From positions 1-64,000 of the forward strand of contig NZ_LMWH01000237.1 in assembly GCF_001507435.1 (NCBI RefSeq): DNA of 64,000 nt. Reading direction: 5' to 3'. Shown here piece by piece: positions 20,084 through 30,777 of this stretch. The notes below the pieces were generated by a model. The model did no database searches and was not told where the DNA came from. It was given only the letters and a program-made list of their open reading frames with translations. Position 1 is the stretch's first letter. Every line of letters starts with the position of its first letter. The DNA comes from Streptomyces sp. NRRL F-5122. GTDB taxonomy: Bacteria > Actinomycetota > Actinomycetes > Streptomycetales > Streptomycetaceae. Made by a program: the position numbers and the translations under genes.

Positions 20084-21676
20084 ATGGCGGAGCTCACGAT
20101 CCGGCCGGAGGAGATCCGGGACGCGCTGGAGAACTTTGTCCAGTCGTACAAGCCGGACGCGGCCTCGCGCGAGGAGGTCGGTACGGTCACCCTTGCCGGC
20201 GACGGCATCGCGAAGGTCGAGGGTCTGCCCTCGGCCATGGCCAACGAACTGCTGAAGTTCGAGGACGGCACCCTCGGCCTCGCCCTCAACCTCGAGGAGC
20301 GCGAGATCGGTGCCATCGTCCTCGGTGAGTTCAGCGGCATCGAGGAGGGCCAGCCGGTGCAGCGCACCGGTGAGGTGCTCTCGGTCGCGGTGGGCGAGGG
20401 ATACCTCGGCCGCGTCGTCGACCCGCTCGGCAACCCCATCGACGGTCTCGGCGAGATCGAGACCGAGGGCCGTCGCGCCCTCGAGCTGCAGGCCCCCACG
20501 GTCATGCAGCGCAAGTCGGTGCACGAGCCGATGGAGACCGGCTACAAGGCCGTCGACGCCATGACCCCGATCGGCCGCGGCCAGCGCCAGCTGATCATCG
20601 GTGACCGGCAGACCGGCAAGACCGCCCTGGCCGTCGACACGATCATCAACCAGCGTGACAACTGGCGTTCCGGCGACCCGAAGAAGCAGGTCCGCTGCAT
20701 CTACGTCGCCATCGGCCAGAAGGGCTCGACCATCGCGTCGGTCCGCCGCGCGCTGGAGGAGAACGGCGCGCTGGAGTACACGACCATCGTCGCCGCCCCG
20801 GCGTCCGACCCGGCCGGCTTCAAGTACCTGGCGCCGTACACCGGATCGGCCATCGGCCAGCACTGGATGTACGCGGGCAAGCACGTCCTCATCATCTTCG
20901 ACGACCTCTCGAAGCAGGCCGACGCCTACCGCGCCGTGTCCCTGCTGCTGCGCCGCCCGCCGGGCCGTGAGGCCTACCCGGGTGACGTCTTCTACCTGCA
21001 CTCCCGTCTGCTGGAGCGCTGCGCCAAGCTCTCCGACGACATGGGCGCCGGTTCGATGACCGGTCTGCCGATCGTCGAGACCAAGGCCAACGACGTCTCG
21101 GCGTTCATCCCGACCAACGTCATCTCCATCACCGACGGCCAGTGCTTCCTGGAGTCCGACCTGTTCAACGCCGGCCAGCGTCCGGCCCTGAACGTCGGTA
21201 TCTCGGTCTCCCGCGTCGGTGGTTCCGCCCAGCACAAGGCCATGCGCCAGGTGTCCGGCCGTCTGCGCGTGGACCTCGCCCAGTTCCGTGAGCTGGAGGC
21301 GTTCGCCGCCTTCGGTTCCGACCTGGACGCCGCGTCGAAGGCGCAGCTGGAGCGCGGTCAGCGCATGGTCGAGCTGCTGAAGCAGAACCAGTACGAGCCG
21401 ATGGCCACCGAGGACCAGGTCGTTTCCGTCTGGGCCGGCACCAACGGCCGTATGGACGACGTTCCGGTCAACGACATCCGTCGCTTCGAGCGTGAGCTCC
21501 TGGACTTCCTGCACCGCAAGCACCAGGGCCTCATGACCTCCATCAAGGAGGGCGCCAAGATGTCGGACGACACGATCCAGGCGATCGACGACGCCGTCGC
21601 GGAGTTCAAGAAGCAGTTCGAGACCTCGGACGGCAAGCTGCTCGGCGAGGACACCCCGGCTGCAGCCGCCAAGTGA
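20084..21676 (+). CDS. atpA: ATP synthase subunit alpha
   Basis: Non-catalytic nucleotide-binding subunit of F1. From ATG 20084 it has 530 residues. It has the N-terminal beta-barrel ([19 protein letters not shown]), Walker [11 protein letters not shown] with K179, and the motif [13 protein letters not shown] with the conserved arginine that reaches the neighbouring catalytic site. The C-terminal helical domain ends AAAAK. SDs AAGGAGAG and AGGGAA precede it. The frame is open upstream but homology begins at [11 protein letters not shown]. Confidence 0.98.
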   Translation: MAELTIRPEEIRDALENFVQSYKPDAASREEVGTVTLAGDGIAKVEGLPSAMANELLKFEDGTLGLALNLEEREIGAIVLGEFSGIEEGQPVQRTGEVLSVAVGEGYLGRVVDPLGNPIDGLGEIETEGRRALELQAPTVMQRKSVHEPMETGYKAVDAMTPIGRGQRQLIIGDRQTGKTALAVDTIINQRDNWRSGDPKKQVRCIYVAIGQKGSTIASVRRALEENGALEYTTIVAAPASDPAGFKYLAPYTGSAIGQHWMYAGKHVLIIFDDLSKQADAYRAVSLLLRRPPGREAYPGDVFYLHSRLLERCAKLSDDMGAGSMTGLPIVETKANDVSAFIPTNVISITDGQCFLESDLFNAGQRPALNVGISVSRVGGSAQHKAMRQVSGRLRVDLAQFRELEAFAAFGSDLDAASKAQLERGQRMVELLKQNQYEPMATEDQVVSVWAGTNGRMDDVPVNDIRRFERELLDFLHRKHQGLMTSIKEGAKMSDDTIQAIDDAVAEFKKQFETSDGKLLGEDTPAAAAK

Positions 21677-21697
21677 CGTAAGGAAGGGACCTGACTC

Positions 21698-24051
<2,354 letters not shown>

Positions 24052-24057
24052 CGGCCC

Positions 24058-24089
24058 CCTGTCGCGGGCCCTCCCGGGTCCGCGACAGG
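24058..24089 (+). terminator. Hairpin immediately after atpD
   Basis: A perfect 10-bp stem CCTGTCGCGG/CCGCGACAGG begins only 6 bases after the atpD stop, with further G/C pairing possible inside the 12-base loop. There is no T tract. It could be a partial terminator or a 3'-end stabiliser inside the operon. Confidence 0.6.
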
Positions 24090-24102
24090 ACTGCCTCTTG
24101 GT

Positions 24103-24161
24103 GAGAGGGGTGGAGAAGCACCCCGTGGGCGCGTTCCCGCGGGGTGCGGTCCGCCCCTCTC
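24103..24161 (+). terminator. Second, two-tier hairpin between atpD and atpC
   Basis: An outer 8-bp stem GAGAGGGG/CCCCTCTC encloses an inner 8-bp stem GCACCCCG/CGGGGTGC (24118-24147). A third small stem CCCGGC/GCCGGG follows at 24190-24205, right before the atpC ribosome site. Together with the hairpin at 24058 this makes a structured intercistronic region. Confidence 0.6.
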
Positions 24162-24226
24162 CCCACGCCTACTAGAATTCAGACCAACACCCGGCAACCG
24201 CCGGGTGGTGACCCGAGGAGCCACCC

Positions 24227-24601
24227 TTGGCTGCTGAGCTGCACGTCGAGCTGGTCGCGGCCGACCGCAAGGTCTGGTCCGGCGAGGCCACCCTGGTCGT
24301 CGCGCGCACCACGTCCGGCGACATCGGCGTCATGCCCGGTCACCAGCCGCTGCTCGGTGTGCTGGAGTCGGGCCCGGTGACCATCCGTACGAGTGATGGT
24401 GGAACGGTCGTCGCCGCGGTGCACGGCGGTTTCATCTCGTTCGCGGACAACAAACTGTCGCTGCTGGCCGAGATCGCCGAACTGTCGGACGAGATCGACG
24501 TCCAGCGCGCGGAGCGGGCGCTCGAGCGCGCGAAGTCGGAGGCCGACGCCTCCGCGGAACGCCGAGCGGACGTCCGACTGCGTGCGGCGGCGTCGAGCTG
24601 A
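24227..24601 (+). CDS. atpC: ATP synthase subunit epsilon
   Basis: F1 subunit that binds the central shaft and regulates ATP hydrolysis. It has 124 residues: an N-terminal beta-sandwich (LHVELVAADRKVWSGEATLVVART...GDIGVMPGHQPLLGVLESGPV) and a C-terminal helix hairpin (DVQRAERALERAKSEADASAE). The start is TTG 24227 with SD GAGGAG at 24214-24219. It is the last gene of the operon, with a very strong terminator 27 bases downstream. Confidence 0.96.
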   Translation: MAAELHVELVAADRKVWSGEATLVVARTTSGDIGVMPGHQPLLGVLESGPVTIRTSDGGTVVAAVHGGFISFADNKLSLLAEIAELSDEIDVQRAERALERAKSEADASAERRADVRLRAAASS

Positions 24602-24628
24602 CCACAGCGCGTACGCAATGACGTGACA

Positions 24629-24676
24629 CTCAGCCGCGGCTGGGACCGGAGCAATCCGGTCCCAGCCGCGGCTGAG
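24629..24676 (+). terminator. ATP synthase operon terminator
   Basis: A perfect 22-bp stem with a GCAA tetraloop (GNRA type), followed within 15 bases by GGGGTGTTTTTTCC. It is the strongest intrinsic terminator in the window and closes the atp operon. Confidence 0.95.
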
Positions 24677-24732
24677 GCAAATCGGGGTGTTTTTTCCGTT
24701 CCGTTACCTAGGAGACGAGGAGGTCGGTGCCG

Positions 24733-25179
24733 ATGGTCCTCGCTCTGACTGTGTGCGGAATTGTCGTCGCTCTCGTGGTGGTGGGGCTGTTCGTCTTCGG
24801 TCTGCGCCGCAGGCTCATCCAGCGGTCGGGGGGCACCTTCGACTGCAGCCTGCGCTGGGACGTCCCGGAAAAACCCGACACCAACGGCAAGGGCTGGAGC
24901 TACGGCGTCGCCCGCTACAACGGCGACCGCGTCGAGTGGTACCGCGTCTTCTCCTATGCCCCGCGCCCGCGCCGCGTCCTCGAACGCTCGGCCATCGAGG
25001 TGGCGGGCCGGCGCAGCCCGGAGGGCGAGGAGGAACTGGCCCTGCTCTCCGACGCCGTGATCCTCGCCTGTCAGCACCGGGGCACCCGCCTGGAACTCGC
25101 GATGAGCGACGACGCGCTGACCGGCTTCCTCGCCTGGCTGGAGGCGGCCCCGCCCGGGCAGCGGGTGAACGTGGCGTAG
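24733..25179 (+). CDS. DUF2550 family membrane-anchored protein
   Basis: The protein has 148 residues: one N-terminal membrane helix (about residues 2-22, VLALTVCGIVVALVVVGLFV), a basic stop (LRRRL), and a soluble domain containing GGTFDCSLRW, GKGWSYGVARYNGDRVEWYRVFS and LACQHRGTRLELAMS. This is the actinobacterial DUF2550 family, found just downstream of the atp operon also in mycobacteria (from memory). Function is unknown; the domain looks like a PH-like beta fold, but that is inference. ATG 24733 lies 9 bases after GAGGAGG; GTG 24727 is an alternative with only 3 bases spacing. Confidence 0.85.
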   Translation: MVLALTVCGIVVALVVVGLFVFGLRRRLIQRSGGTFDCSLRWDVPEKPDTNGKGWSYGVARYNGDRVEWYRVFSYAPRPRRVLERSAIEVAGRRSPEGEEELALLSDAVILACQHRGTRLELAMSDDALTGFLAWLEAAPPGQRVNVA

Positions 25180-25224
25180 CCGCGGCCGCTTCCCCCGGAC
25201 GAAGCCGGGAGGAGCGACCGCGGC
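25179..25224. terminator. Bidirectional terminator between DUF2550 gene and chiC
   Basis: An imperfect 20-bp stem (GCCGCGGCCGCTTCCCCCGG against its near-complement) with a 6-base loop lies between two convergent genes, so it can serve both. Confidence 0.7.
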
Positions 25225-25243
25225 CCCTGGTGGGGAAGCCGTC

Positions 25244-27070
25244 CTACGACAGACTGCTGTTGATGGCGCTCACCAGTTCACCGTTGCTGGTGTCACCACT
25301 GAACTCCCAGAAGAACGCGCCGCCCAGACCCTGGGTCTTGGCCCAGGCCATCTTGGTGCCGATGGTGGCCGGGGTGTCGTACGACCACCAGTTGCTGCCG
25401 CAGTGCGCGTACGCCGTGCCCGCGATGGTGCCGGTGACCGGGCAGGACGTCTTGAGCACCTTGTAGTCCTCGATGCCCGGCTCGTAGGTGCCGGGCGCCG
25501 CGCCGGTGGCCGTGCCGCCGGGGGCGTCCTGGGTGACGCCGGTCCAGCCGCGGCCGTAGAAGCCGATGCCGATCAGCAGTTTGCCGGCGGGGACGCCCGC
25601 CGCCTTGTACTTTGCGATCGCGTCGGCCGTGGTGTAACCGGCCCGCGGGATACCGCTGTACGAGGTCAGCGGCGAGTGCGGGGCGGTGGGGCCCTGTGCG
25701 TCGAAGGCGCCGAAGAAGTCGTACGTCATCACGTTGTACCAGTTGACGTAGCTCGCGGCGCCCGCGTAGTCGGCCGCGTCGATCTTGCCGCCGGAGGAGC
25801 CGTCGGCCGTCACGGCCGCGGTGACCAGGGCGGAGGAGCCGAACTTGGCGCGCATCGCGGCCATCACGTTCTTCAGGGCCGCGGGCCCGCTGGTGTCGCA
25901 GGACAGACCGCAGGCGTTCGGGTACTCCCAGTCGAGGTCGATGCCGTCGAAGACATCGGCCCAGCGGGGGTCCTTCACCAGGTCGTAGCAGGACTGGGCG
26001 AAGGCGGCCGGGTTCTTCGCCGCCTCGCCGAAGCCGCCGGACCAGGTCCATCCGCCGAACGACCACAGCACCTTGATGTTCGGGTACTTGGCCTTCAGCT
26101 GGCGCAGCTGGTTGAAGTTGCCGCGCAGCGGCTGGTCCCAGGTGTCGGCGACACCGCTGACGGACTGGTCGGCGGTGAACGCCTTGTCGTAGTCGGCATA
26201 GGAGTCGCCGATCGCGCACTTGCCGCCGGTCACGTTGCCGAAGGCGTAGTTGATGTGCGTGATCTTCGCGGCGGAGCCGGACGTCACCAGGTTCTTCACG
26301 TTGTAGTTGCGGCCGTAGATGCCCCACTCGGTGAAGTAGCCGAGCTTGACCTTGTCCCCGGTGGTCGGCGGGGTCGTGGTGCCGCCCGTGGTGTGCACCG
26401 CGACCGCGCCGCTGACCGGGCCGGTCTGGTCGGCGGTGTCGCGGGCCTGGATCGTGTACGAGTAGTCGGTGCCGGCGCTCAGACCTGTGTCCGTGTACGA
26501 CGACGTCGTCACGGTGGCGACCTTGGTGCCGCCGCGCAGCACGTCGTAGTTCTTGACGCCCTTGTCGTCGGTCGCCGCGCTCCAGGACAGCTTCACCGAG
26601 GTGTCCGTGATGGCGGAGGCGGTCGGTGTGCCCGGTGCGGAGGGCGGGTTGTCGCCGGGAACGGTGGTGCCGCCGTCACAACCCGCGCCGTTGAGGGAAC
26701 AGTTGCTCGGCGCCCCCGAACCGGCGCCGTTGAAGCCGAAGGAGACGGAGGCGCCGGGGGCGAGGGTGCCGTTGTAGGACTTGTTCTTGGCGGTCCAGTG
26801 GGTGCCGGAGTTCGTCACGTCCGCGTCCCACGCCGAGGTGACGGACGTACCGGAGGGGAAGTCCCAGGTGATCGTCCAGGAACTGATGCTGGTGGTACCG
26901 GTGTTCTTCACGGTCCACTTGCCTTCGAAGCCGCTGCCCCAGTCCTGGGTCTTGGCGTAGGTGGCGGTGGCCGATGTGGCGGCGTGGGCGGGACCGGCGA
27001 GTCCCACCAGGCCGGCGAGCGGAAGCAGCAGGGTGGCGAGTCCTGCCGCGGCTCTGTGTCTGAAGCGCAT
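25244..27070 (-). CDS. chiC: Secreted GH18 chitinase with CBM2 and FN3 domains
   Basis: Secreted enzyme cleaving beta-1,4 bonds of chitin. It has 608 residues: a Sec signal peptide (basic RFRHR, hydrophobic core, cleavage after AHA at residue 30), then a CBM2-type carbohydrate-binding domain (about 33-135, Trp-rich). A fibronectin III domain follows (about 143-232), then a threonine-rich linker and a GH18 catalytic domain (about 240-608). The active-site motif DGIDLDWEYP holds the acid E382 with D378 and D380. SD AAGGAGG precedes ATG 27070. The domain order and the neighbouring two-component genes match S. coelicolor chiC. The promoter carries the duplicated chitinase operator described separately. 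Confidence 0.93.
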   Translation of the reverse strand: MRFRHRAAAGLATLLLPLAGLVGLAGPAHAATSATATYAKTQDWGSGFEGKWTVKNTGTTSISSWTITWDFPSGTSVTSAWDADVTNSGTHWTAKNKSYNGTLAPGASVSFGFNGAGSGAPSNCSLNGAGCDGGTTVPGDNPPSAPGTPTASAITDTSVKLSWSAATDDKGVKNYDVLRGGTKVATVTTSSYTDTGLSAGTDYSYTIQARDTADQTGPVSGAVAVHTTGGTTTPPTTGDKVKLGYFTEWGIYGRNYNVKNLVTSGSAAKITHINYAFGNVTGGKCAIGDSYADYDKAFTADQSVSGVADTWDQPLRGNFNQLRQLKAKYPNIKVLWSFGGWTWSGGFGEAAKNPAAFAQSCYDLVKDPRWADVFDGIDLDWEYPNACGLSCDTSGPAALKNVMAAMRAKFGSSALVTAAVTADGSSGGKIDAADYAGAASYVNWYNVMTYDFFGAFDAQGPTAPHSPLTSYSGIPRAGYTTADAIAKYKAAGVPAGKLLIGIGFYGRGWTGVTQDAPGGTATGAAPGTYEPGIEDYKVLKTSCPVTGTIAGTAYAHCGSNWWSYDTPATIGTKMAWAKTQGLGGAFFWEFSGDTSNGELVSAINSSLS

Positions 27071-27144
27071 TCCGCGCCTCCTTCGGTCGTTGTGCGCCGG
27101 GGGGTGTCAGGGGCATGACTGAGCCTTCACGCCCAAGTGCCGCG

Positions 27145-27190
27145 AGAATAGAAAGGTCTGGACCATCGGTCAATAGGTCTGGACCATCGG
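27145..27190 (-). promoter_or_regulatory. chiC promoter with two direct-repeat operators
   Basis: On the minus strand TTGACC (27168-27173) and TATTCT (27145-27150) are 17 bases apart, a good sigma-70-type promoter. A 16-base sequence containing TGGTCCAGACC occurs twice exactly (27154-27169 and 27175-27190), 21 bases apart or two helical turns. One copy covers the spacer and abuts the -35. These match the TGGTCTAGACC-type direct repeats known in Streptomyces chitinase promoters. Confidence 0.85.
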
Positions 27191-27296
27191 GCAGTTGGCG
27201 AGCGGGAACCCCGGTTTCCCCGCCCGCGCCCGGCTGCCGCCCGCTCGGAGCAGGGCCGTACGCTGACCGGACTGCAAGCGGATCCGGGAGGGGCGG

Positions 27297-27992
27297 ATGA
27301 GTCAGGGCATACGCCCCGGAGCCGTGCTCGTCGTGGACGACGACGCGGCCATCCGCCGTTCGCTGGAGCGCGGACTTCGACTCGGCGGCTTCCGGGTCCG
27401 CACCGCGGGCAGCGGTCCCGAGGCGCTCGCGGCGATCCGGGAGACACCGCCGGACGTGCTGGTCCTCGACGTGTCGATGCCCGGTATGAGCGGCATCGAG
27501 GTGTGCACCCGGCTCCGCGGCGACGGCCAGGACCTGCCCGTGCTCATGCTCTCCGCGCTCGACGAGACCGCCGACCGTATCGCCGGCCTCCAGGCGGGCG
27601 GCGACGACTACCTCGTCAAACCGTTCGCCCTGCAGGAGCTCGTGCTGCGGCTGCACGCCCTGCTGCGCCGCAGGCCGCCGGTGGACCGCGACACGCTCCG
27701 GTTGGCGGACCTCGTGATCGACCCGGCGGCCCGTACCGCGCACCGGGGCGGCCGGCCGCTGGAGCTGACCCGGAGGGAGTTCGAACTCCTCGAAGTCCTC
27801 GCCCGCAACGCCGGTCTTGTCCTCACCCGCGACCAGCTCCTGGACCGGGTGTGGGGATACGACTTCGATGTGCGCACCGACGCGGTCGACACCTTCGTCA
27901 GCTATCTGCGACGCAAGCTCGAGGCGCACGGCGGCAGGCGGCTCGTGCACACGGTGCGCGGAGTGGGCTTCGTGCTCCGGGAGGAACCATGA
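27297..27992 (+). CDS. chiR: OmpR/PhoB-family response regulator (ChiR-like)
   Basis: DNA-binding response regulator of 231 residues. The receiver domain (about 8-122) has the acidic pocket DDD at 14-16, the phospho-acceptor D58 in LVLDVSMPGMSG, and the conserved Lys in YLVKPF. A winged-helix output domain follows (about 135-230: LTRREFELLEVLARNAG, DAVDTFVSYLRRKLEA, HTVRGVGFVLR). It is divergent from chiC with 226 bases between. In S. coelicolor a two-component system next to chiC, ChiS/ChiR, controls that gene, so the symbol is by position and similarity. GGGAGGGG precedes ATG 27297. Confidence 0.82.
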   Translation: MSQGIRPGAVLVVDDDAAIRRSLERGLRLGGFRVRTAGSGPEALAAIRETPPDVLVLDVSMPGMSGIEVCTRLRGDGQDLPVLMLSALDETADRIAGLQAGGDDYLVKPFALQELVLRLHALLRRRPPVDRDTLRLADLVIDPAARTAHRGGRPLELTRREFELLEVLARNAGLVLTRDQLLDRVWGYDFDVRTDAVDTFVSYLRRKLEAHGGRRLVHTVRGVGFVLREEP

Positions 27993-28036
27993 CGGACCGG
28001 GGTGCCCGGCGCACGCCTGCGGGGGAGTCGGTATGA
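27989..28036 (+). CDS. 15-codon coupling ORF between chiR and chiS (uncertain)
   Basis: An ATG overlaps the response-regulator stop (ATGA at 27989) and opens a 15-codon frame (MTDRGARRTPAGESV). Its own stop overlaps the kinase start (ATGA at 28033). GGGAGGAA lies a few bases before the first ATG. It could be a translational relay, or chance. Confidence 0.3.
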   Translation: MTDRGARRTPAGESV

Positions 28037-29496
28037 GGCTGTCCACCCGCATCGGAATCGCCGTCGGACTCACCGTCCCGCTGCTCGTGCTCGCCTCCGG
28101 CTGGCTGCTGCTCCGCCTGGTCGCCCAGGATCTGCACCGGGAGGAGGACCGCCGGCTGCGCGAGCGGGCCGCGGCCGTGCTCCCGGACGCCCGCGCCCTG
28201 CTGCGTGCCACGGCGGCGGGCCGTTCCCAGGCGGCCGACACCAGGGAACGGCGGCTCTACAGCGCGGCACTCGACGTCGGCATACGCGTCGTGGGACCCG
28301 CCGCGACCTTCACCGGTGGACCGCAGCCCGCTGCCTCGGTGGCGCTGCCGGCGCGGGCCGCCGCACCGGTGACCGTGCGCCAGGGCGGGAACAGCTGGCG
28401 GGCGCTGTCCGTGCCGGTCGAGATCACCCGCGCCCACGGCACCCTCTGGGTGTTCCAGTCCGACACCGCCGAGCGGACCCAGCTCCGGCTCGTACGACGA
28501 CGCGTGGTCATGACGGCCCTGCTCGCCGCCCCCCTGTCCGGTCTGCTCGCCTGGGGCGTCGCCACCGGAGCCACCGGTCCGCTGCGCCGGCTCGGCCGCC
28601 GCACCGCGGGCCTCGACCCCCGCACGAGCACCACCCGGCTCCATCACGAGCACACCGGCGTGACAGAGGTGGACGACCTCGCGGACACCCTCCGGACGGT
28701 CCTGGCACGCTACGACGAACAGGCCGCCCGCACCGGTGAGGCCCTGGAGACGGCGCGCTCCTTCTCCGCCGCGGCCTCGCACGAACTGCGCACGCCGCTG
28801 ATGAGCATGGGCACCAACCTCGACATCCTCACGGGCCACCCGGACCTGCCGGAACCGGACCGTACGGAGGTCCTCGGCGATCTGCGCAACGAGCACGCCC
28901 GCCTCCTGGGTCTGCTGGTGATGCTGCGGGATCTGGGGCGCGGCGATCTGGTGGAGGCGGAGGCGTTCCGCACGGTGGACGTCGCGGAGAGCGCGGACGC
29001 GGCGGTCGCCGAGGCCGGGCGGCGTGATCCGCACGCCCGGATCACGCTGCGGGCCGAACCCGGGCTGACGGTGCACGGCTGGGAGCCCGGACTGCGGCTG
29101 CTGCTGGACAACCTGCTCGCCAACGCACTGGCGCACGGACGGGACGCGCGGGGCGACGCACGGGTGGCGGTCGGCGTGCGGGGCACCGGCACCGAGGTCG
29201 TGATCACGGTGGACGACCGCGGTCCCGGCGTGCCGCCCGAGGCGCGCGAGCGGATCTTCGGGCGGTTCCTGCGCGGGCCGGAGAGCGCCGGGTCGGGTCT
29301 CGGACTGACCCTGGTCGCCCAGCAGACGGCGCTGCACCGGGGGAGTGTCACGGTCGGGGACGGTCCGGACGGTGCCGGGGCGCGCTTCGCGGTGCGGCTG
29401 CCCCGGGTCGGCGGCGAGCTGCCCGACCGGCGGGACTGGCTGATCGCAGCAGCCGGGGCGAACCGGTCACAGAGTTCCCACAAAGTCGGTTCCTAG
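28033..29496 (+). CDS. chiS: Sensor histidine kinase (ChiS-like)
   Basis: Membrane histidine kinase of 487 residues. Two transmembrane segments (about 7-30 and 157-180) bracket an extracytoplasmic sensor domain of roughly 125 residues. A HAMP-like linker (LRRLGRRTAGLDPRTSTTRL...GVTEVDDLADTLRTVL) leads to the H-box SAAASHELRTPLMSM, N-box LLLDNLLANALAHG and G-boxes DRGPGVP and SGLGLTLV. ATG 28033 has GGGGGAG before it and is the first start after the last upstream stop that fits. It is expected to phosphorylate the upstream regulator. The ligand is unknown; the chitinase gene beside the pair suggests a chitin or cell-wall oligosaccharide cue. Confidence 0.85.
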   Translation: MRLSTRIGIAVGLTVPLLVLASGWLLLRLVAQDLHREEDRRLRERAAAVLPDARALLRATAAGRSQAADTRERRLYSAALDVGIRVVGPAATFTGGPQPAASVALPARAAAPVTVRQGGNSWRALSVPVEITRAHGTLWVFQSDTAERTQLRLVRRRVVMTALLAAPLSGLLAWGVATGATGPLRRLGRRTAGLDPRTSTTRLHHEHTGVTEVDDLADTLRTVLARYDEQAARTGEALETARSFSAAASHELRTPLMSMGTNLDILTGHPDLPEPDRTEVLGDLRNEHARLLGLLVMLRDLGRGDLVEAEAFRTVDVAESADAAVAEAGRRDPHARITLRAEPGLTVHGWEPGLRLLLDNLLANALAHGRDARGDARVAVGVRGTGTEVVITVDDRGPGVPPEARERIFGRFLRGPESAGSGLGLTLVAQQTALHRGSVTVGDGPDGAGARFAVRLPRVGGELPDRRDWLIAAAGANRSQSSHKVGS

Positions 29497-29544
29497 CCTC
29501 CGCGGCGGAGGACGGACGACGGGCCGTCCGGAACGGAGGCGGAG

Positions 29545-29946
29545 ATGGACGCACGACGAGGGCGCCGCACACTGCTCGCAGGACTGGCCGCGGCGGCGCT
29601 GCTGGCGACCGGAACCGGGGCGGCCGCGGCCGACAGCTCACCCGCGCCCGGGCCCACGGGTGACGGAGCGCACGCGTTGTGCAAGCGGGTGCCGAAGATC
29701 GACCGGCGACTCGAGCGGGCGCTGAAGCGGCTCGACGGCGGAGTGGGCGCGCGCGGATCCGTCGCACGGCTCCAGCGGCGTCTGGACAACGCGAAGAAGG
29801 CGGACCACGACGAGATCGCCACGCTCCTCCAGGACCGGCTCACCTTCCGCAAGTCCCTGGTGCCGACGCTTCAGCAGCGTCAGAGGGACCTGGAGGGCGT
29901 CAAGAGCTGGTGCGCCGCCCACAACAACGGCAAGGCGGCGAGGTGA
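29545..29946 (+). CDS. Small secreted helical protein
   Basis: No named family recognised. It has 133 residues with a Sec signal peptide (basic DARRGRR, then ALAAAALLATGTGAAAA, likely cleavage after AAAA near residue 29). The mature part is charged and helical (KIDRRLERALKRLDGG, LQRRLDNAKKADHDEIATLLQDRLTFRK), like a short coiled coil. It has two cysteines, in HALCKRV and SWCAAHN, positioned to form one disulfide. SD GGAGGCGGAG precedes ATG 29545. The gene lies 48 bases after chiS and its stop overlaps the next start, so the three genes may be one transcript. Confidence 0.7.
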   Translation: MDARRGRRTLLAGLAAAALLATGTGAAAADSSPAPGPTGDGAHALCKRVPKIDRRLERALKRLDGGVGARGSVARLQRRLDNAKKADHDEIATLLQDRLTFRKSLVPTLQQRQRDLEGVKSWCAAHNNGKAAR

Positions 29947-30173
29947 TGCGGGCGCGCCGGGCGCTGCGCCGGGCGGCGCCCGCGGTGGTCCTCCTGGTGG
30001 GGCTCACCGCGGGCTGCGCCGGGAACCGTGGCGCGGCGGCCACGCCGTCCTCGTCCGCGGCCCCCTCGGCGGAACCCTCCGGTCTCGCCGACGCGCAGAA
30101 GGCGGTGTCCGCCGCCGAGTCCGCGCTCGCGCGGGCCGACCAGGACGCCGCGCAGGACGACAGCGACCGCTGA
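29946..30173 (+). CDS. Small lipoprotein
   Basis: It has 75 residues and no recognised family. An N-terminal basic region (MRARRALRRA) and hydrophobic stretch end in a lipobox LTAGC with C24, predicting lipid attachment and anchoring outside the membrane. The mature part is Ser/Pro/Ala-rich, followed by a short helical segment (DAQKAVSAAESALARADQDA). The start ATG overlaps the stop of the preceding exported protein (TGATG); GTG 29943 is an alternative. It may be a partner of the secreted protein just upstream. Confidence 0.65.
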   Translation: MRARRALRRAAPAVVLLVGLTAGCAGNRGAAATPSSSAAPSAEPSGLADAQKAVSAAESALARADQDAAQDDSDR

Positions 30174-30191
30174 CGGGCCGGGGAGCGCCGT

Positions 30192-30764
30192 TCAGCGCTC
30201 CCCGCCCGGCACCCACAGCACGTCGCCGGTCTCCTTGTTCGCGTACCGGGCGAGGATGAACAGCAGATCGGAGAGCCGGTTGAGATAGGTCGCGGTCAGC
30301 GGGTTCATCACCTCGCCGTGGACCTCCAGAGCGGCCCAGGTGGAGCGCTCGGCCCGCCGTACGACCGTGCAGGCCTGGTGCAGCAGGGCGGCTCCCGGCG
30401 TGCCGCCGGGCAGGATGAACGAGCGCAGTTTCTCCAACTGCTCGAGGAACCGGTCGCAGTCCGCCTCCAGCCGGTCGACATAGAACTGCTCGACCCGCAG
30501 CGGCGGGAACTCGGGGTTCTCGACCACGGGCGTCGACAGGTCCGCACCCACGTCGAACAGATCGTTCTGTACGCGGGTGAGGACCTTGACGACCGCCTCG
30601 TCGAGTCCGCCCAGCGCGATCGCGGTGCCGATGACCGCGTTCGCCTCGTTGGCGTCCGCGTACGCGGCGATCCGCAGGTCGGTCTTCGGCACCCGGCTCA
30701 TGTCGCCGAGGTGCGTCGTCCCGCTGTCGCCGGTCCGCGTGTAGATGCGCGTCAGATTGACCAT
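30192..30764 (-). CDS. ATP:cob(I)alamin adenosyltransferase, PduO type
   Basis: Transfers the adenosyl group of ATP to cob(I)alamin to make coenzyme B12. It has 190 residues. The N-terminal ATP-binding motif TRTGDSGTTHLGD, the central FDVGADLSTP, and the C-terminal RRAERSTW and NRLSDLLFILAR motifs are all present. It probably supplies AdoCbl to acyl-CoA mutases such as IcmA at 59.5 kb. It faces the preceding plus-strand genes, ending 19 bases from the lipoprotein stop. Confidence 0.95.
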   Translation of the reverse strand: MVNLTRIYTRTGDSGTTHLGDMSRVPKTDLRIAAYADANEANAVIGTAIALGGLDEAVVKVLTRVQNDLFDVGADLSTPVVENPEFPPLRVEQFYVDRLEADCDRFLEQLEKLRSFILPGGTPGAALLHQACTVVRRAERSTWAALEVHGEVMNPLTATYLNRLSDLLFILARYANKETGDVLWVPGGER

Positions 30765-30777
30765 GTGACCAGCGTAG

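Noticed and set aside
25403..27118. Plus-strand frame antisense to chiC
   Set aside because: Complement of the chitinase gene; no motifs.
27503..28036. Longer frame reading through into the 15-codon ORF
   Set aside because: Upstream part is the shifted frame of the response regulator; only the last 15 codons after ATG 27989 are worth noting.
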